DNA of 64,000 nt from positions 1 to 64,000 of the forward strand of contig CAMNXA010000008.1 in assembly GCA_946566685.1 (NCBI GenBank), in the 5' to 3' direction. The position numbers and the translations under genes were made by a program. Source of the DNA: an uncultured Lachnospiraceae bacterium (GTDB taxonomy: Bacteria; Bacillota; Clostridia; Lachnospirales; Lachnospiraceae). The stretch's first letter is position 1. The number at the start of each line of letters is the position of its first letter. The notes below the pieces were generated by a model. That model had not been told where the DNA came from and did no database searches. It saw nothing but the letters and a program-made list of their open reading frames with translations. Below, piece by piece: positions 40,656 to 49,718 of the stretch.

Positions 40656-42188
40656 TCACAGGGCTTTCTGGTTGACAGATTCAAAGGTCTCCACGATCTC
40701 CTTTGAGGGAGCCGGTGTGACAAGAGAGACCACGACATTGATGATCAGTGCGATCACGAATGCCGGGAGCAGTTCGTAGATGGCAAAAGCGCCGCCCAGG
40801 GTGGCAATGCCATATTTCCAGACGAATACCATGACGCCGCCGGTGATCATACCCGCCAGGGCGCCCTGTCTGTTGGAGCGTTTCCAGAACAATGCCAGCA
40901 GGACTACAGGACCGAAAGCGGCACCGAAACCGGCCCAGGCAAAGGATACAATGGTAAAGATGGAACTGTTCGGATCCTGTGCAATGAAGACGGCAATCAG
41001 AGAGATGACGATAACTGTGACACGGGCAATGAGCAGGGAGGTTCTGGTATTCAGTTTCTTTTTGCCAAAATCCTGCACCAGATTCTGAGAGATACTGGAT
41101 GCGGCAGCTAACAGCTGGGAATCGGCAGTGGACATGGTCGCTGCCAGGATACCAGCAAGGATAACACCTGCTATTAATGCGGGAACAACACCGCGCATAC
41201 TCAGGGTGGAGGCAATCTGTACAATGACTGTCTCAGAATTGCTGCCTTCCAGCATGGGGATTACATTCATTTTGGACAGGCTGTATCCCACAATTCCGAT
41301 AAAGACAGCTACCGCCATGGAGATGATCACCCATACGGTGGCGATCCGGCGGGAGAGTTTTAATTTGTTTTCATCCTCGATAGCCATGAAGCGCAGGAGG
41401 ATATGGGGCATACCGAAGTACCCCAGTCCCCAGGCCAGGGTGGAGCAGATGGTAAGAAATGTATAGGGTTTGGCAGACATGGTATCTGCCACATGCGTCT
41501 GTACCATGCTCAAATAGCCCGGCAGTTCGCTGGCATTGGCGATAACGGTATCGAAACCGCCTACGGTGACTGCGCCGAAACCGACAACGATCAGGAGGGC
41601 AACAGACATGGTGATGCCCTGGATTAAATCCGTGGTGCTCACGGCCAGAAAACCGCCTAAGGTACAATATAATACGATGACAGCCGCACTGAGTAACATC
41701 GCTATCATATAATTCATTCCGAATAGAGTACTGAAAAGTTTGCCGCAGGCTGCAAATCCGGAAGCGGTATAAGGCACGAAGAAAACCACGATGACGATGG
41801 CGGCAATACAGGTCAGGACATGCTTGTCATCCCCATATCTTCTGGCGAAGAAGTCCGGGATGGTAAAGGAGCCTATCCTGCTGGAATAACGCCGTATTCT
41901 TTTGGAGACGAAGAGCCAGTTCAGGTAGGTGCCGATGGCAAGACCGATGGCGGTCCAGCCCACATCCGCGATACCGGATATGTAAGCGAGGCCGGGCAGT
42001 CCCATCAGAAGATAGCTGCTCATATCGGAGGCCTCTGCACTCATGGCAGTGACTAGCGGGCCCAGTTTGCGGCCGCCCAGATAAAATTCGGAGGCCTGTG
42101 TATTTTGCTTGGAATAGGTTACGCCGACATAGATCATCAGGCCCAGATAGACCATGATGGAAATAATGATACAGATTTGTGATGTCAT
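40656..42188 (-). CDS. putP: Sodium/proline symporter PutP
   Basis: 510 residues, about 13 membrane helices, typical of the SSS family. Motifs include GGRKLGPLVTAMSAEASDMS in the first loop (Ser/Asp involved in sodium and proline binding), SYLLMGLPGLAYISG and the C-terminal FAWAGFGAAFGPVVLLALFW. PutP imports L-proline with sodium. No proline-degrading enzyme genes are adjacent, so the role may be osmoprotection or nutrient uptake. The terminator at 40,590 ends the gene. The 157 bases upstream toward tetR contain two TGCGCACAG direct repeats 55 bases apart (42205-42213 and 42260-42268) but no clear promoter. Confidence 0.9.
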   Translation of the reverse strand: MTSQICIIISIMVYLGLMIYVGVTYSKQNTQASEFYLGGRKLGPLVTAMSAEASDMSSYLLMGLPGLAYISGIADVGWTAIGLAIGTYLNWLFVSKRIRRYSSRIGSFTIPDFFARRYGDDKHVLTCIAAIVIVVFFVPYTASGFAACGKLFSTLFGMNYMIAMLLSAAVIVLYCTLGGFLAVSTTDLIQGITMSVALLIVVGFGAVTVGGFDTVIANASELPGYLSMVQTHVADTMSAKPYTFLTICSTLAWGLGYFGMPHILLRFMAIEDENKLKLSRRIATVWVIISMAVAVFIGIVGYSLSKMNVIPMLEGSNSETVIVQIASTLSMRGVVPALIAGVILAGILAATMSTADSQLLAAASSISQNLVQDFGKKKLNTRTSLLIARVTVIVISLIAVFIAQDPNSSIFTIVSFAWAGFGAAFGPVVLLALFWKRSNRQGALAGMITGGVMVFVWKYGIATLGGAFAIYELLPAFVIALIINVVVSLVTPAPSKEIVETFESVNQKAL

Positions 42189-42345
42189 GATAGTTCCTCA
42201 TTTCTGCGCACAGTCTGTTTATCGTCCGGTGACTGTTCAACGGTCAGATTCATGCCAGGTGCGCACAGACACGAATCCTTAGCCAGTCTATCACAAGAAA
42301 AAACAGAAAGAAATATGAACTAAAGTATAGAATTGAGTCTGGACT

Positions 42346-42939
42346 CTAAGAAGACACCATAATGAATCCGCGCAGAAACGTGGGCAACAGTGTGCCGGCA
42401 TATTGATAAAGAGAATATTCGCCATTGCAGATACACCAGTCGTACATGATGGCGCGCTCAAAGAGGGAATATGCCTTGACCATCTCGTTGACAGAGAGAT
42501 CCTTGCGAAGTTCTCCGCTTTTTTGTCCATTTATGATAATTTTGCGGAGCAGGCGGTAGTAAGTGCGCCCGTGATCTAAAAGATGTTTTTCCCCGGCGGT
42601 GGTCAGCTGGGTGGAGAGCAGCCTGGCGAGGAGATCCAGAGGTACCTTGTTCTCGATCATCAGAAACAGTTCGTGGTTTAAATAGACAAGCTGGTCGAGG
42701 CAGGAAGGGAATTGTTCCAGGGAGGGGGTCAGTTCCTCGTATTTGGTGTCAAAAAGATAGGAGAGAGAGGAGAGAAGAGCGTCCTTGCCGTCAAAATAAT
42801 GGTAGAAGGAGCCCTTTGAAGTCTCCGAATGTTCCACGATATCGTCAATGGTGGTGTTTTCGTAGCCCTGTTCATAGAAAAGTTCCCATGCGGATTCTAT
42901 GATTCTTCCTTTGGTATTGCGGCTGTCTTTTCTCGGCAT
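42346..42939 (-). CDS. TetR/AcrR-family transcriptional regulator
   Basis: 197 residues from the ATG at 42939, chosen because AAGGAGAAC lies just upstream; an ATG 30 bases earlier would include that site. The N-terminal HTH reads GRIIESAWELFYEQGYENTT, then IDDIVEHSETSKGSFYHYF, the TetR signature. The C-terminal ligand domain has no assignable ligand. The gene points toward putP, 157 bases downstream, and may control it or the divergent rsmF-like gene. A dyad GAGTC-TG-GACTC (42334-42345) lies just beyond its stop and AT-rich sequence lies upstream, both possible operators. Confidence 0.85.
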   Translation of the reverse strand: MPRKDSRNTKGRIIESAWELFYEQGYENTTIDDIVEHSETSKGSFYHYFDGKDALLSSLSYLFDTKYEELTPSLEQFPSCLDQLVYLNHELFLMIENKVPLDLLARLLSTQLTTAGEKHLLDHGRTYYRLLRKIIINGQKSGELRKDLSVNEMVKAYSLFERAIMYDWCICNGEYSLYQYAGTLLPTFLRGFIMVSS

Positions 42940-43091
42940 TGTATGTTCTCCTTTTTGGACTGTTCTCATGATGGAAATCTACTTTTAATATTATAATATA
43001 GAAAGTAAATATTGTATATACGGCAGAAATATCCCGGAGAATCACGAATTGCACGAATCAGGAAGATTCAGGAAGAACCCGGATAAACTGT

Positions 43092-43121
43092 TTGACAGGA
43101 AGGAGCGCGAGCCTTTAATAT
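43092..43121 (+). promoter_or_regulatory. Sigma-A promoter of the rsmF-like gene
   Basis: TTGACA (43092-43097) and TAATAT (43116-43121) are 18 bases apart, 40 bases before the ATG at 43161. The divergent tetR gene lies on the other side of an A+T-rich interval. Confidence 0.75.
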
Positions 43122-43160
43122 ACTATATAAGATGAGGTGTTACAGCACAGGGGAGATACG

Positions 43161-44585
43161 ATGGACGGACAGATCAGACTGCCGCAGGCATTTTGCGGGC
43201 GGATGGAAGGGCTTCTGGGAGAAGAATACAACGCTTTTCTGACAAGCTATGAAAAAGAACGATATTACGGATTGCGTCATAATCCGTTGAAGAGTCCGGC
43301 AGAGGCATTTGCAGGCCGGATGCCCTTTGTGCTGGACAAGATTGCCTGGGCCAGGGAGGGGTATTATTATCAGGCGGCACAGCAGCCGGGGCGGCATGTG
43401 CTGCATGAGGCCGGAGCCTATTATATTCAGGAACCTTCCGCCATGGCAGTGGCGGAGATTTTGGATCCGCATCCGGGAGAGCGGATCCTGGATCTGTGCG
43501 CGGCTCCCGGCGGTAAGACCACACAGATTGCAGGCAGGATGAAAGAAGAAGGGCTTCTGGTTGCCAATGAGGTGGTGCCGGAACGGGCCAGGATTTTGTC
43601 CCAGAATGTGGAGCGCATGGGGGTGAGAAACTGTGTGGTGTGCAATGAGCGGCCGGAACGGCTTTCCTCTCTTTTTCCGGCTTTTTTTGACCGGATTCTG
43701 GTGGATGCGCCCTGTTCCGGGGAGGGGATGTTCCGCAAGGATGAGACGGCCAGGCAGGAGTGGTCCCCCGCTCATGTGAAGATGTGTGCCGACAGACAGG
43801 GTAAGATTTTATCGGAAGCCGCCAGTATGTTGAAACCGGGCGGCGTACTGGTCTATTCCACCTGTACTTTTGCGCCGGAGGAAAATGAGGGAACAGTCAG
43901 TGCATTTATCCATGCCCATGAGGATTATATAATAGAAGAAACAGACTGCTGTGAGGCGTTTTCCCAGGGACAGCCGGGCTGGACGGATCATCCTGCCGCC
44001 GGAATCGAACATACGATGCGGTTGTGGCCTCATAAGCTGAAAGGGGAAGGACATTATATCGCCCGTCTTCGCAGGAAGGGAGAATTACCGTATAAAGAGG
44101 GTGACCAGAAGGAAAAAGGCAGTAAGAACGGCAAGAACAACAGGGAACGGGCTGGCAATAGAAAATTACGTGAGGCAGTATCGGTATTTCTGGCACAGGA
44201 ACTGGGACTGCCGGAGACATGGACAGACGCGCAGGGCGGCACAGTCACCGGCTTCGGGGAGCAGGTGTATCTGGTGCCGGAAGAGATGATTCCCCTGTCG
44301 GGTGTGAAAGTACTGCGGCCGGGCCTCTGTCTTCTGACAGACAGAAAGAACCGTTTTGAACCGGCACACGCTCTGGCCATGACCCTTACTGGTAAAGAGA
44401 CGGACAGGGTGAGAGAACTGACCATGGAAGAAGCAGGGCGGTATCTGCGCGGAGAGAGTGTTTCCTGTGGGCAGGAGAGAGGCTGGCTGCTTCTTATGTA
44501 CGAGGGGTATTCCATCGGGTTTGGAAAGGCCTCCAGCGGACAGATTAAAAACCACTTTCCCAAAGGACTTCGCAAAAATATATAA
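43161..44585 (+). CDS. rsmF: 16S rRNA cytosine-C5 methyltransferase, RsmF-like
   Basis: 474 residues from ATG 43161 (GGGGAGA 5 bases upstream). The Nop2/RsmB-type SAM-binding domain shows LDLCAAPGGKTTQIA (motif I), the catalytic pair Cys185 in DAPCSGEGMFRKD and Cys235 in YSTCTFAPEENEG. The C-terminal 170 residues contain an RsmF-type PUA-like/RNA-binding domain (GEQVYLVPEEM; LRPGLCLLTDRKN; GFGKASSGQIKNHFPKGLR). The enzyme methylates a cytosine in 16S rRNA; RsmF of E. coli modifies C1407, but the exact site here is inferred. A promoter is found just upstream. Confidence 0.88.
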   Translation: MDGQIRLPQAFCGRMEGLLGEEYNAFLTSYEKERYYGLRHNPLKSPAEAFAGRMPFVLDKIAWAREGYYYQAAQQPGRHVLHEAGAYYIQEPSAMAVAEILDPHPGERILDLCAAPGGKTTQIAGRMKEEGLLVANEVVPERARILSQNVERMGVRNCVVCNERPERLSSLFPAFFDRILVDAPCSGEGMFRKDETARQEWSPAHVKMCADRQGKILSEAASMLKPGGVLVYSTCTFAPEENEGTVSAFIHAHEDYIIEETDCCEAFSQGQPGWTDHPAAGIEHTMRLWPHKLKGEGHYIARLRRKGELPYKEGDQKEKGSKNGKNNRERAGNRKLREAVSVFLAQELGLPETWTDAQGGTVTGFGEQVYLVPEEMIPLSGVKVLRPGLCLLTDRKNRFEPAHALAMTLTGKETDRVRELTMEEAGRYLRGESVSCGQERGWLLLMYEGYSIGFGKASSGQIKNHFPKGLRKNI

Positions 44586-44623
44586 CAGGCGGCCATGGTA
44601 CGGGCGCCGGAATGGAGGATGAT

Positions 44624-46171
44624 ATGACAAATTGGCTGAAGGATGCGGTGTTTTATGAGATTTACCCACAGTCTTTTCAGGATTCCAACGATGATGGTAT
44701 CGGGGATTTTAACGGTATTATCGACAGACTGGACTATATCAAGGAACTGGGATGCAATGCGATCTGGATGAATCCCTGTTATGATTCGCCGTTTGCGGAT
44801 GCCGGTTACGATGTGCGGGATTATAAGAAACCGGCCGAGCGTTATGGGACAATGGAGGATCTGATCAGGCTTTTTGAGGAAGTACACAAAAGACAGATGC
44901 ATATTCTCTTGGATCTGGTGCCAGGACATACCTCGGAGGAACACAGATGGTTTTGCGAGAGCGGCAAAGCGGCAGAGAATGAATATTCCGACCGATACAT
45001 CTGGACGGATGCGTGGCTGATGCGGGCAGACGGCTTTGCCTATATTGCCGGGGAATGTGAGCGCAACGGCACCTATATCCTGAATTTCTTTAAATGCCAG
45101 CCGGCCTTAAACTATGGATTCCTGCACCCTGATAAACCCTGGCAGAAGGCCATGGATGATCCGGCCTGCCTGGCCACCAGGGATGCCATGCGGGATGTGA
45201 TGTGCTTCTGGCTGGATAAGGGGTGTGACGGTTTTCGCGTGGATATGGCGGATTCTCTGGTCAAGAATGACGATGCGGTCAAGAGCGGCACCTGTGAAGT
45301 CTGGCGGGATCTTCTGGAGAGCGTGCACACAAAATATCCGGAGGCTGTTTTTGTGTCCGAGTGGAATAATCCTCAGTCGGCCATCAATATGGCCGGTTTT
45401 CAGATGGATTTCTTTCTGGACTGGGCGGGCAACGGTTATCATAAGCTTCTTCGGGATTATGACGAGAGCGGCCGGGACAACAGCTTTTTTAGAAAGGACA
45501 GTGACAGGAGCATTCTGGATTTCCTGGAGGAATACCTGCCCAAATATGAGGCCGTGAAGGAGACGGGATTTTACTGTCTGATTACGGGCAATCATGATAC
45601 AGTCAGGGCAGCCTGTCATTTGGAAGAGCGGGAATTAAAACTTGCCTATGCCTTTCTGTTGACGATGCCGGGTGCGCCTTTTATCTATTACGGGGATGAG
45701 ATTGGTATGCGTTACCTGCATCTGCCCACCAAGGAGGGCGGTTATACACGGACGGGTTCGCGCACGCCCATGCAGTGGACAGATGGCATTAACTGCGGGT
45801 TCTCCGGTGCGGATGCCGAAAAGCTTTATCTGCCGGTGGACACGGACGAAGGAGCGCCTACAGTGGAAAATCAACAGAAACGTGCAGATTCCCTCTATTA
45901 TACGGTGAAAGATGTCCTTGCCTTAAGGCGTGCAGAAAAAGCATTTACACGGCATGACAATCTGAAAATTCTGACCGCCGGAAAAGATTTGCGGAGTTTC
46001 GTTTATCAGAGAGACGACCTTGTGTTTGTCTGCAATCCGTCCGGCCGGGAAGAACAGGTTCCCTGGCAGGGCACGGTGGGAGAGAAACTTTTCGAGATCG
46101 GGTCAGTCTGCCTGCAAAAAGAATCCTGTTTGGCAGGGGCACAGTCATATGCTGTGTTTCGGTGCATATAA
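44624..46171 (+). CDS. GH13 family alpha-glucosidase
   Basis: 515 residues from ATG 44624 (GGAGG 5 bases upstream; ATG 44612 overlaps it). The (beta/alpha)8 barrel shows YEIYPQSFQDSNDDGIGDF, nucleophile Asp207 in GFRVDMAD, acid/base Glu246 in FVSEWNN and the third acid Asp325 in GNHDT. GTYILNFFKCQPALNYG and GSRTPMQW follow the oligo-1,6-glucosidase/alpha-glucosidase branch. No signal peptide, so it acts on imported maltodextrins or isomaltose-like sugars. A C-terminal beta domain starts near 430. It follows the methyltransferase by 38 bases without a visible promoter. Confidence 0.9.
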   Translation: MTNWLKDAVFYEIYPQSFQDSNDDGIGDFNGIIDRLDYIKELGCNAIWMNPCYDSPFADAGYDVRDYKKPAERYGTMEDLIRLFEEVHKRQMHILLDLVPGHTSEEHRWFCESGKAAENEYSDRYIWTDAWLMRADGFAYIAGECERNGTYILNFFKCQPALNYGFLHPDKPWQKAMDDPACLATRDAMRDVMCFWLDKGCDGFRVDMADSLVKNDDAVKSGTCEVWRDLLESVHTKYPEAVFVSEWNNPQSAINMAGFQMDFFLDWAGNGYHKLLRDYDESGRDNSFFRKDSDRSILDFLEEYLPKYEAVKETGFYCLITGNHDTVRAACHLEERELKLAYAFLLTMPGAPFIYYGDEIGMRYLHLPTKEGGYTRTGSRTPMQWTDGINCGFSGADAEKLYLPVDTDEGAPTVENQQKRADSLYYTVKDVLALRRAEKAFTRHDNLKILTAGKDLRSFVYQRDDLVFVCNPSGREEQVPWQGTVGEKLFEIGSVCLQKESCLAGAQSYAVFRCI

Positions 46172-46219
46172 TAAAAAAGAGCAGTACAAAGGGATACCAT
46201 GGGAAAAGAAATTTTGGCC

Positions 46220-46248
46220 TTGTAAAATCATTTTACCTGGAATATACT
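46220..46248 (+). promoter_or_regulatory. MBOAT promoter with perfect dyad in the spacer
   Basis: TTGTAA (46220-46225) and TATACT (46243-46248) are 17 bases apart. The spacer contains a perfect 15-bp palindrome GTAAAAT-C-ATTTTAC (46222-46236) overlapping the -35 box, a typical repressor position. The ATG follows after about 55 bases. Confidence 0.7.
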
Positions 46249-46308
46249 AGATATAGGGTCTGTACATAAGATAAACCGCCCTAATTTGTGTAGGGGAGTT
46301 TTATATCC

Positions 46309-47730
46309 ATGTTATTTTCCAGTGTGGGATTTTTATTTCGGTTTCTGCCGATTTTTATGATAGTATATTTGGCCGTGCCCGCGAAGTATCGCAATTTTGT
46401 ACTGCTTGTGGGAAGCCTTGTGTTTTACGGGGTGGGGGAACCGTATTTTGTTCTGCTGCTCATTGGTTCTGTCCTGATTAACTATGGTTTGAGCAGGTAT
46501 ATGTTCTGGGAACCGAAATCTCCCCAAAAGAACCGTAAGCTGAAGGCTAAGAAACGGCGCAGACGGGCGCTTATCCTGGCATGTGTGTTTGATTTGGGCA
46601 CGTTGTTTGTGTTTAAATACTGGGATTTTGTGGCTGGAAATGTGAACGGGATTACAGGAAATCAGTTGCTGCCGATTTTGTCCCTGGCGCTGCCTCTGGG
46701 TATCAGTTTTTATACATTTCAGATGTTATCTTATCAATTTGACTGTTACCGGGGCAAAGTATCCAGGCAGGCAGGGCTGGTGGCTTATTCCAATTATATC
46801 TGCATGTTCCCGCAGCTGATCGTAGGCCCTATCCTGCGTTATGGCGAAGTGGAAGACCGCATGGCGGAGCGCAGGATCAGAGTCAGGGATCTGGAGAACG
46901 GTTTGAAACTTTTTGCGGCGGGGCTGGGTATAAAAGTTCTGATGGCAGATCGGATCAGTACCCTCTGGAATACGATCATGACGGCAGGGCCGGGCAATCT
47001 GCATGTCTCGGTGGCGTGGATGGGAGCCCTGGCTTATTCCTTTCAGATTTATTTTGATTTCTGGGGGTATTCGGTGATGGCCATGGGGTTGGGTAAGATG
47101 CTGGGATTTCGGATTCCGCGGAACTTCGATGATCCCTATACATCCCGTTCCATTGCGGAATTCTGGAGAAGGTGGCATATCACGCTGGGCAGCTGGTTTC
47201 GGGATTATATCTATATTCCGCTGGGCGGCAACCGCAAAGGGGACATGAGAACGATCTGCAATCTCTTTATTGTCTGGGTGCTGACCGGCTTCTGGCATGG
47301 AGCGGATTGGAATTTTGTGCTGTGGGGGCTTGGGTTTTTCCTGCTGATCTCCCTGGAGAAGAAAACCTATGGTAAATGGATGGAGCGGTCCGGAGTGCTG
47401 GGACATATCTATACGCTCCTGATCATTCCGGTGACGTGGGTAATATTTGCAATCTCAGATATGAGTCAGCTGGCTGCTTATCTCGGCAACATGGTGGGGA
47501 TTTATGCAGGCCGGGTAATGGTGGGAACAGAGCAGTTTATACGGTATTTGAAAGATTATGGGATTTTATTAATAGTGTGTGTTATTTTTATAACACCTTT
47601 CCCGAAAAAGTGGTATCATAGATTCAAAGACAGATGGTTCATGGTATTGTTTTTATTTGCAATATTCTGGTGGTCGGTCTATGAAATTGTAGTTGGCAGT
47701 AATAATCCGTTTTTATATTTTAGATTTTAG
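46309..47730 (+). CDS. MBOAT-family membrane O-acyltransferase (AlgI/PatA-like)
   Basis: 473 residues, about ten membrane helices. GISFYTFQMLSYQFDCYRG near 137 and the catalytic-region FWHGADWNFVLWG (His330) identify the MBOAT fold of AlgI/DltB/PatA type, which moves acyl groups across the membrane onto extracytoplasmic sugars. RFWRRWHITLGSW-type arginines are represented by FWRRWHITLGSWFRDY. The gene downstream encodes a membrane-anchored SGNH protein 30 bases away, the usual partner that completes the transfer. The acceptor (peptidoglycan, teichoic acid, exopolysaccharide) is unknown. A promoter with a palindrome lies upstream. Confidence 0.9.
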   Translation: MLFSSVGFLFRFLPIFMIVYLAVPAKYRNFVLLVGSLVFYGVGEPYFVLLLIGSVLINYGLSRYMFWEPKSPQKNRKLKAKKRRRRALILACVFDLGTLFVFKYWDFVAGNVNGITGNQLLPILSLALPLGISFYTFQMLSYQFDCYRGKVSRQAGLVAYSNYICMFPQLIVGPILRYGEVEDRMAERRIRVRDLENGLKLFAAGLGIKVLMADRISTLWNTIMTAGPGNLHVSVAWMGALAYSFQIYFDFWGYSVMAMGLGKMLGFRIPRNFDDPYTSRSIAEFWRRWHITLGSWFRDYIYIPLGGNRKGDMRTICNLFIVWVLTGFWHGADWNFVLWGLGFFLLISLEKKTYGKWMERSGVLGHIYTLLIIPVTWVIFAISDMSQLAAYLGNMVGIYAGRVMVGTEQFIRYLKDYGILLIVCVIFITPFPKKWYHRFKDRWFMVLFLFAIFWWSVYEIVVGSNNPFLYFRF

Positions 47731-47760
47731 AGGACAGATGTCTGTGGGCAGAGGGTTGAA

Positions 47761-48981
47761 ATGATCAAACAAAAGATGAGAAGATGGCTGGAAAACGTAT
47801 ATAATTGTCCGTACCTGATTTTGATCATGGTGTCGTCTGTGATCGCCATGATCAGCTTTGATGAAATAGGAGTACGGATTACGGATCATATCATAACGGA
47901 TGACCGAACCATATCCGTGGTAGGGGATATCGTCAAGGCGGAGGAACATCAGACCCAGGGGGAGGTTCCGGTGCTGGTGGAGGAGATTCAGGATACTGGT
48001 GCTCAGGATGGGGCAGATCAGGATGTGATTTCGGAAAACTTGCAGGAAGAATCTGAAAATGCAGGAGAACGCAAGGAAGAAACGAGCGCTATTGAGGACG
48101 TAAATACACTGAATATAGAGATTGAAAAATATGAAACGCCGGAAATACAGGAAGAAATTGTGAAAGGAACCACAAAGTTCCTGCCCTACACACCTTTGGA
48201 GATAGAATCCAGATATTACTCGGATGCAGGAAAAATTGCATTGACTACTGAGTACCCCTATGTGTTAGAAAACGATAGTTATTTTAATGATGCTGCCTTC
48301 CTGGGGGATTCCCGTACTTTGGGCATATATGATTATGTAGGGCTGGATGGCGCGGACTTTTTCTGCGACAATGGCATGACCATATTCAAACTGCTGAAAG
48401 ATGATGGGGTGACTGAGCAGCGCACTGGTCAGAAGGTGGATTTGAAGAAGGTATTACAGGAGAGACAGTACGGTAAGATTTATATCATGCTGGGCATGAA
48501 TGAACTGGGCTATGGCAATACCACCATGTATTTGCAAGAGTATATGTCAGTGTTAAAGCAGATTCGGGAGTGGCAGCCGGAGGCAACTATCTTCATTATG
48601 GCGAATCTGCATATCAGCCGTGAGAAGAATAATATGGAGACAGAGTTTAATAATATTAATATCAACGATAAGAATGTGGCCTGTGCGAGACTTGCCAACG
48701 GAACGGATATTTTCTATCTGGACAGTAATCCGATGTTTACGGACAGCGAAGGTTTCTTATTGTCGGAGCTGACTTTTGACGGTGTGCATCTGTATGCCAA
48801 GCATTATGATAAGTGGCGGCAGTTCTTGATGGAACATGGCGTGGAGAGAGGAGATTCTGCGGCAGTGGCGGTACCGGCGGCGGATGAAAGTGTTATAAAT
48901 GAAGCGGGGGCGGCAGCGGACAGTACAGAGGGAACGCAGACTGCGGATGTTGTCCCGGCTCCTGTTGAAGGAGTTCAATGA
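47761..48981 (+). CDS. Membrane-anchored SGNH/GDSL-type protein
   Basis: 406 residues. An N-terminal signal-anchor helix (PYLILIMVSSVIAMISF) is followed by an acidic, poorly conserved linker (about 60-135). The SGNH hydrolase fold starts near 178: FLGDSRTLGIY (nucleophile Ser184), YGKIYIMLGMNELGYG (block III Asn) and FDGVHLYAKHY (Asp340 and His343). The C-terminal tail is Ala/Glu-rich. With the MBOAT protein this makes a PatA/PatB-like pair, so it probably transfers or removes acyl groups on an extracellular polymer. The stop codon overlaps the start of the next gene, which is translationally coupled though unrelated in function. Confidence 0.82.
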   Translation: MIKQKMRRWLENVYNCPYLILIMVSSVIAMISFDEIGVRITDHIITDDRTISVVGDIVKAEEHQTQGEVPVLVEEIQDTGAQDGADQDVISENLQEESENAGERKEETSAIEDVNTLNIEIEKYETPEIQEEIVKGTTKFLPYTPLEIESRYYSDAGKIALTTEYPYVLENDSYFNDAAFLGDSRTLGIYDYVGLDGADFFCDNGMTIFKLLKDDGVTEQRTGQKVDLKKVLQERQYGKIYIMLGMNELGYGNTTMYLQEYMSVLKQIREWQPEATIFIMANLHISREKNNMETEFNNININDKNVACARLANGTDIFYLDSNPMFTDSEGFLLSELTFDGVHLYAKHYDKWRQFLMEHGVERGDSAAVAVPAADESVINEAGAAADSTEGTQTADVVPAPVEGVQ

Positions 48982-49697
48982 TGGAAGCAATCCGACTGAA
49001 CCGATATCTGGCTTCCTGCGGAGTGTGCTCCAGAAGAGATGCGGACAAGCTGATCGAACAGGGTTTGGTGACGGTCAATGGTGAGATGGCGGAGCCGGGC
49101 AGGAAGGTGACCGACAATGACCAGGTGACTGTGCGTGGAAAGGTGGTGTCAGCACCCGATCAAAAGGTGATACTTGCTTACTATAAACCGGTGGGCGTCA
49201 CCTGTACCGAGCGGGATGTCCATGCGGAGAAGACTGTGGTGCAGGCGTTGAAATATCCGGTACGTCTGACCTATGCGGGGCGCCTTGACCGGGATTCGGA
49301 AGGGCTGCTCTTGATGACCAATGACGGCGGCCTGATCGATGCCATGATGCGGGGCCGTAACGGACATGAGAAAGAGTATCTTGTGAAATCCGACCGGGTG
49401 TGGAAAGAAGAAGCCCTGGAGAATATGCGCAGGGGTGTGTATTTGGAGGAGTTAAAAACGACCACCAGACCCTGCAGGATAGAGCAGATTGGGTCTAAAA
49501 CCCTGCGCATGATATTGACACAGGGGCTCAACAGACAGATTCGCCGTATGTGCCAGGCGCAGGGGTACAGGGTGACCGGATTAAAGAGAGTCCGGGTGAT
49601 GAATATAGAACTGGGAAAACTGAAACCCGGGGAGTACCGGGAGATTACAGATACAGAGAGAACCGCACTTTACAGACAGTGCGGTTTGCATATGTAA
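48981..49697 (+). CDS. rluF: rRNA pseudouridine synthase, RluF/RsuA family
   Basis: 238 residues from ATG 48981, with AAGGAG 7 bases upstream; ATG 48978 overlaps the previous stop. An N-terminal S4 RNA-binding domain (IRLNRYLASCGVCSRRDADKLIEQG) is followed by the synthase domain with catalytic Asp103 in AGRLDRDSEGLLLMTNDG and GLNRQIRRMCQAQGYRVTGL. RluF converts U2604 in 23S rRNA, with RsuA acting on 16S U516; the sequence lies in this broad group, and the C-terminal motif favours RluF-type. Assignment to a precise uridine is not proven. Confidence 0.85.
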   Translation: MEAIRLNRYLASCGVCSRRDADKLIEQGLVTVNGEMAEPGRKVTDNDQVTVRGKVVSAPDQKVILAYYKPVGVTCTERDVHAEKTVVQALKYPVRLTYAGRLDRDSEGLLLMTNDGGLIDAMMRGRNGHEKEYLVKSDRVWKEEALENMRRGVYLEELKTTTRPCRIEQIGSKTLRMILTQGLNRQIRRMCQAQGYRVTGLKRVRVMNIELGKLKPGEYREITDTERTALYRQCGLHM

Positions 49698-49718
49698 GAA
49701 TGGCGGTAGGACAGTGTG

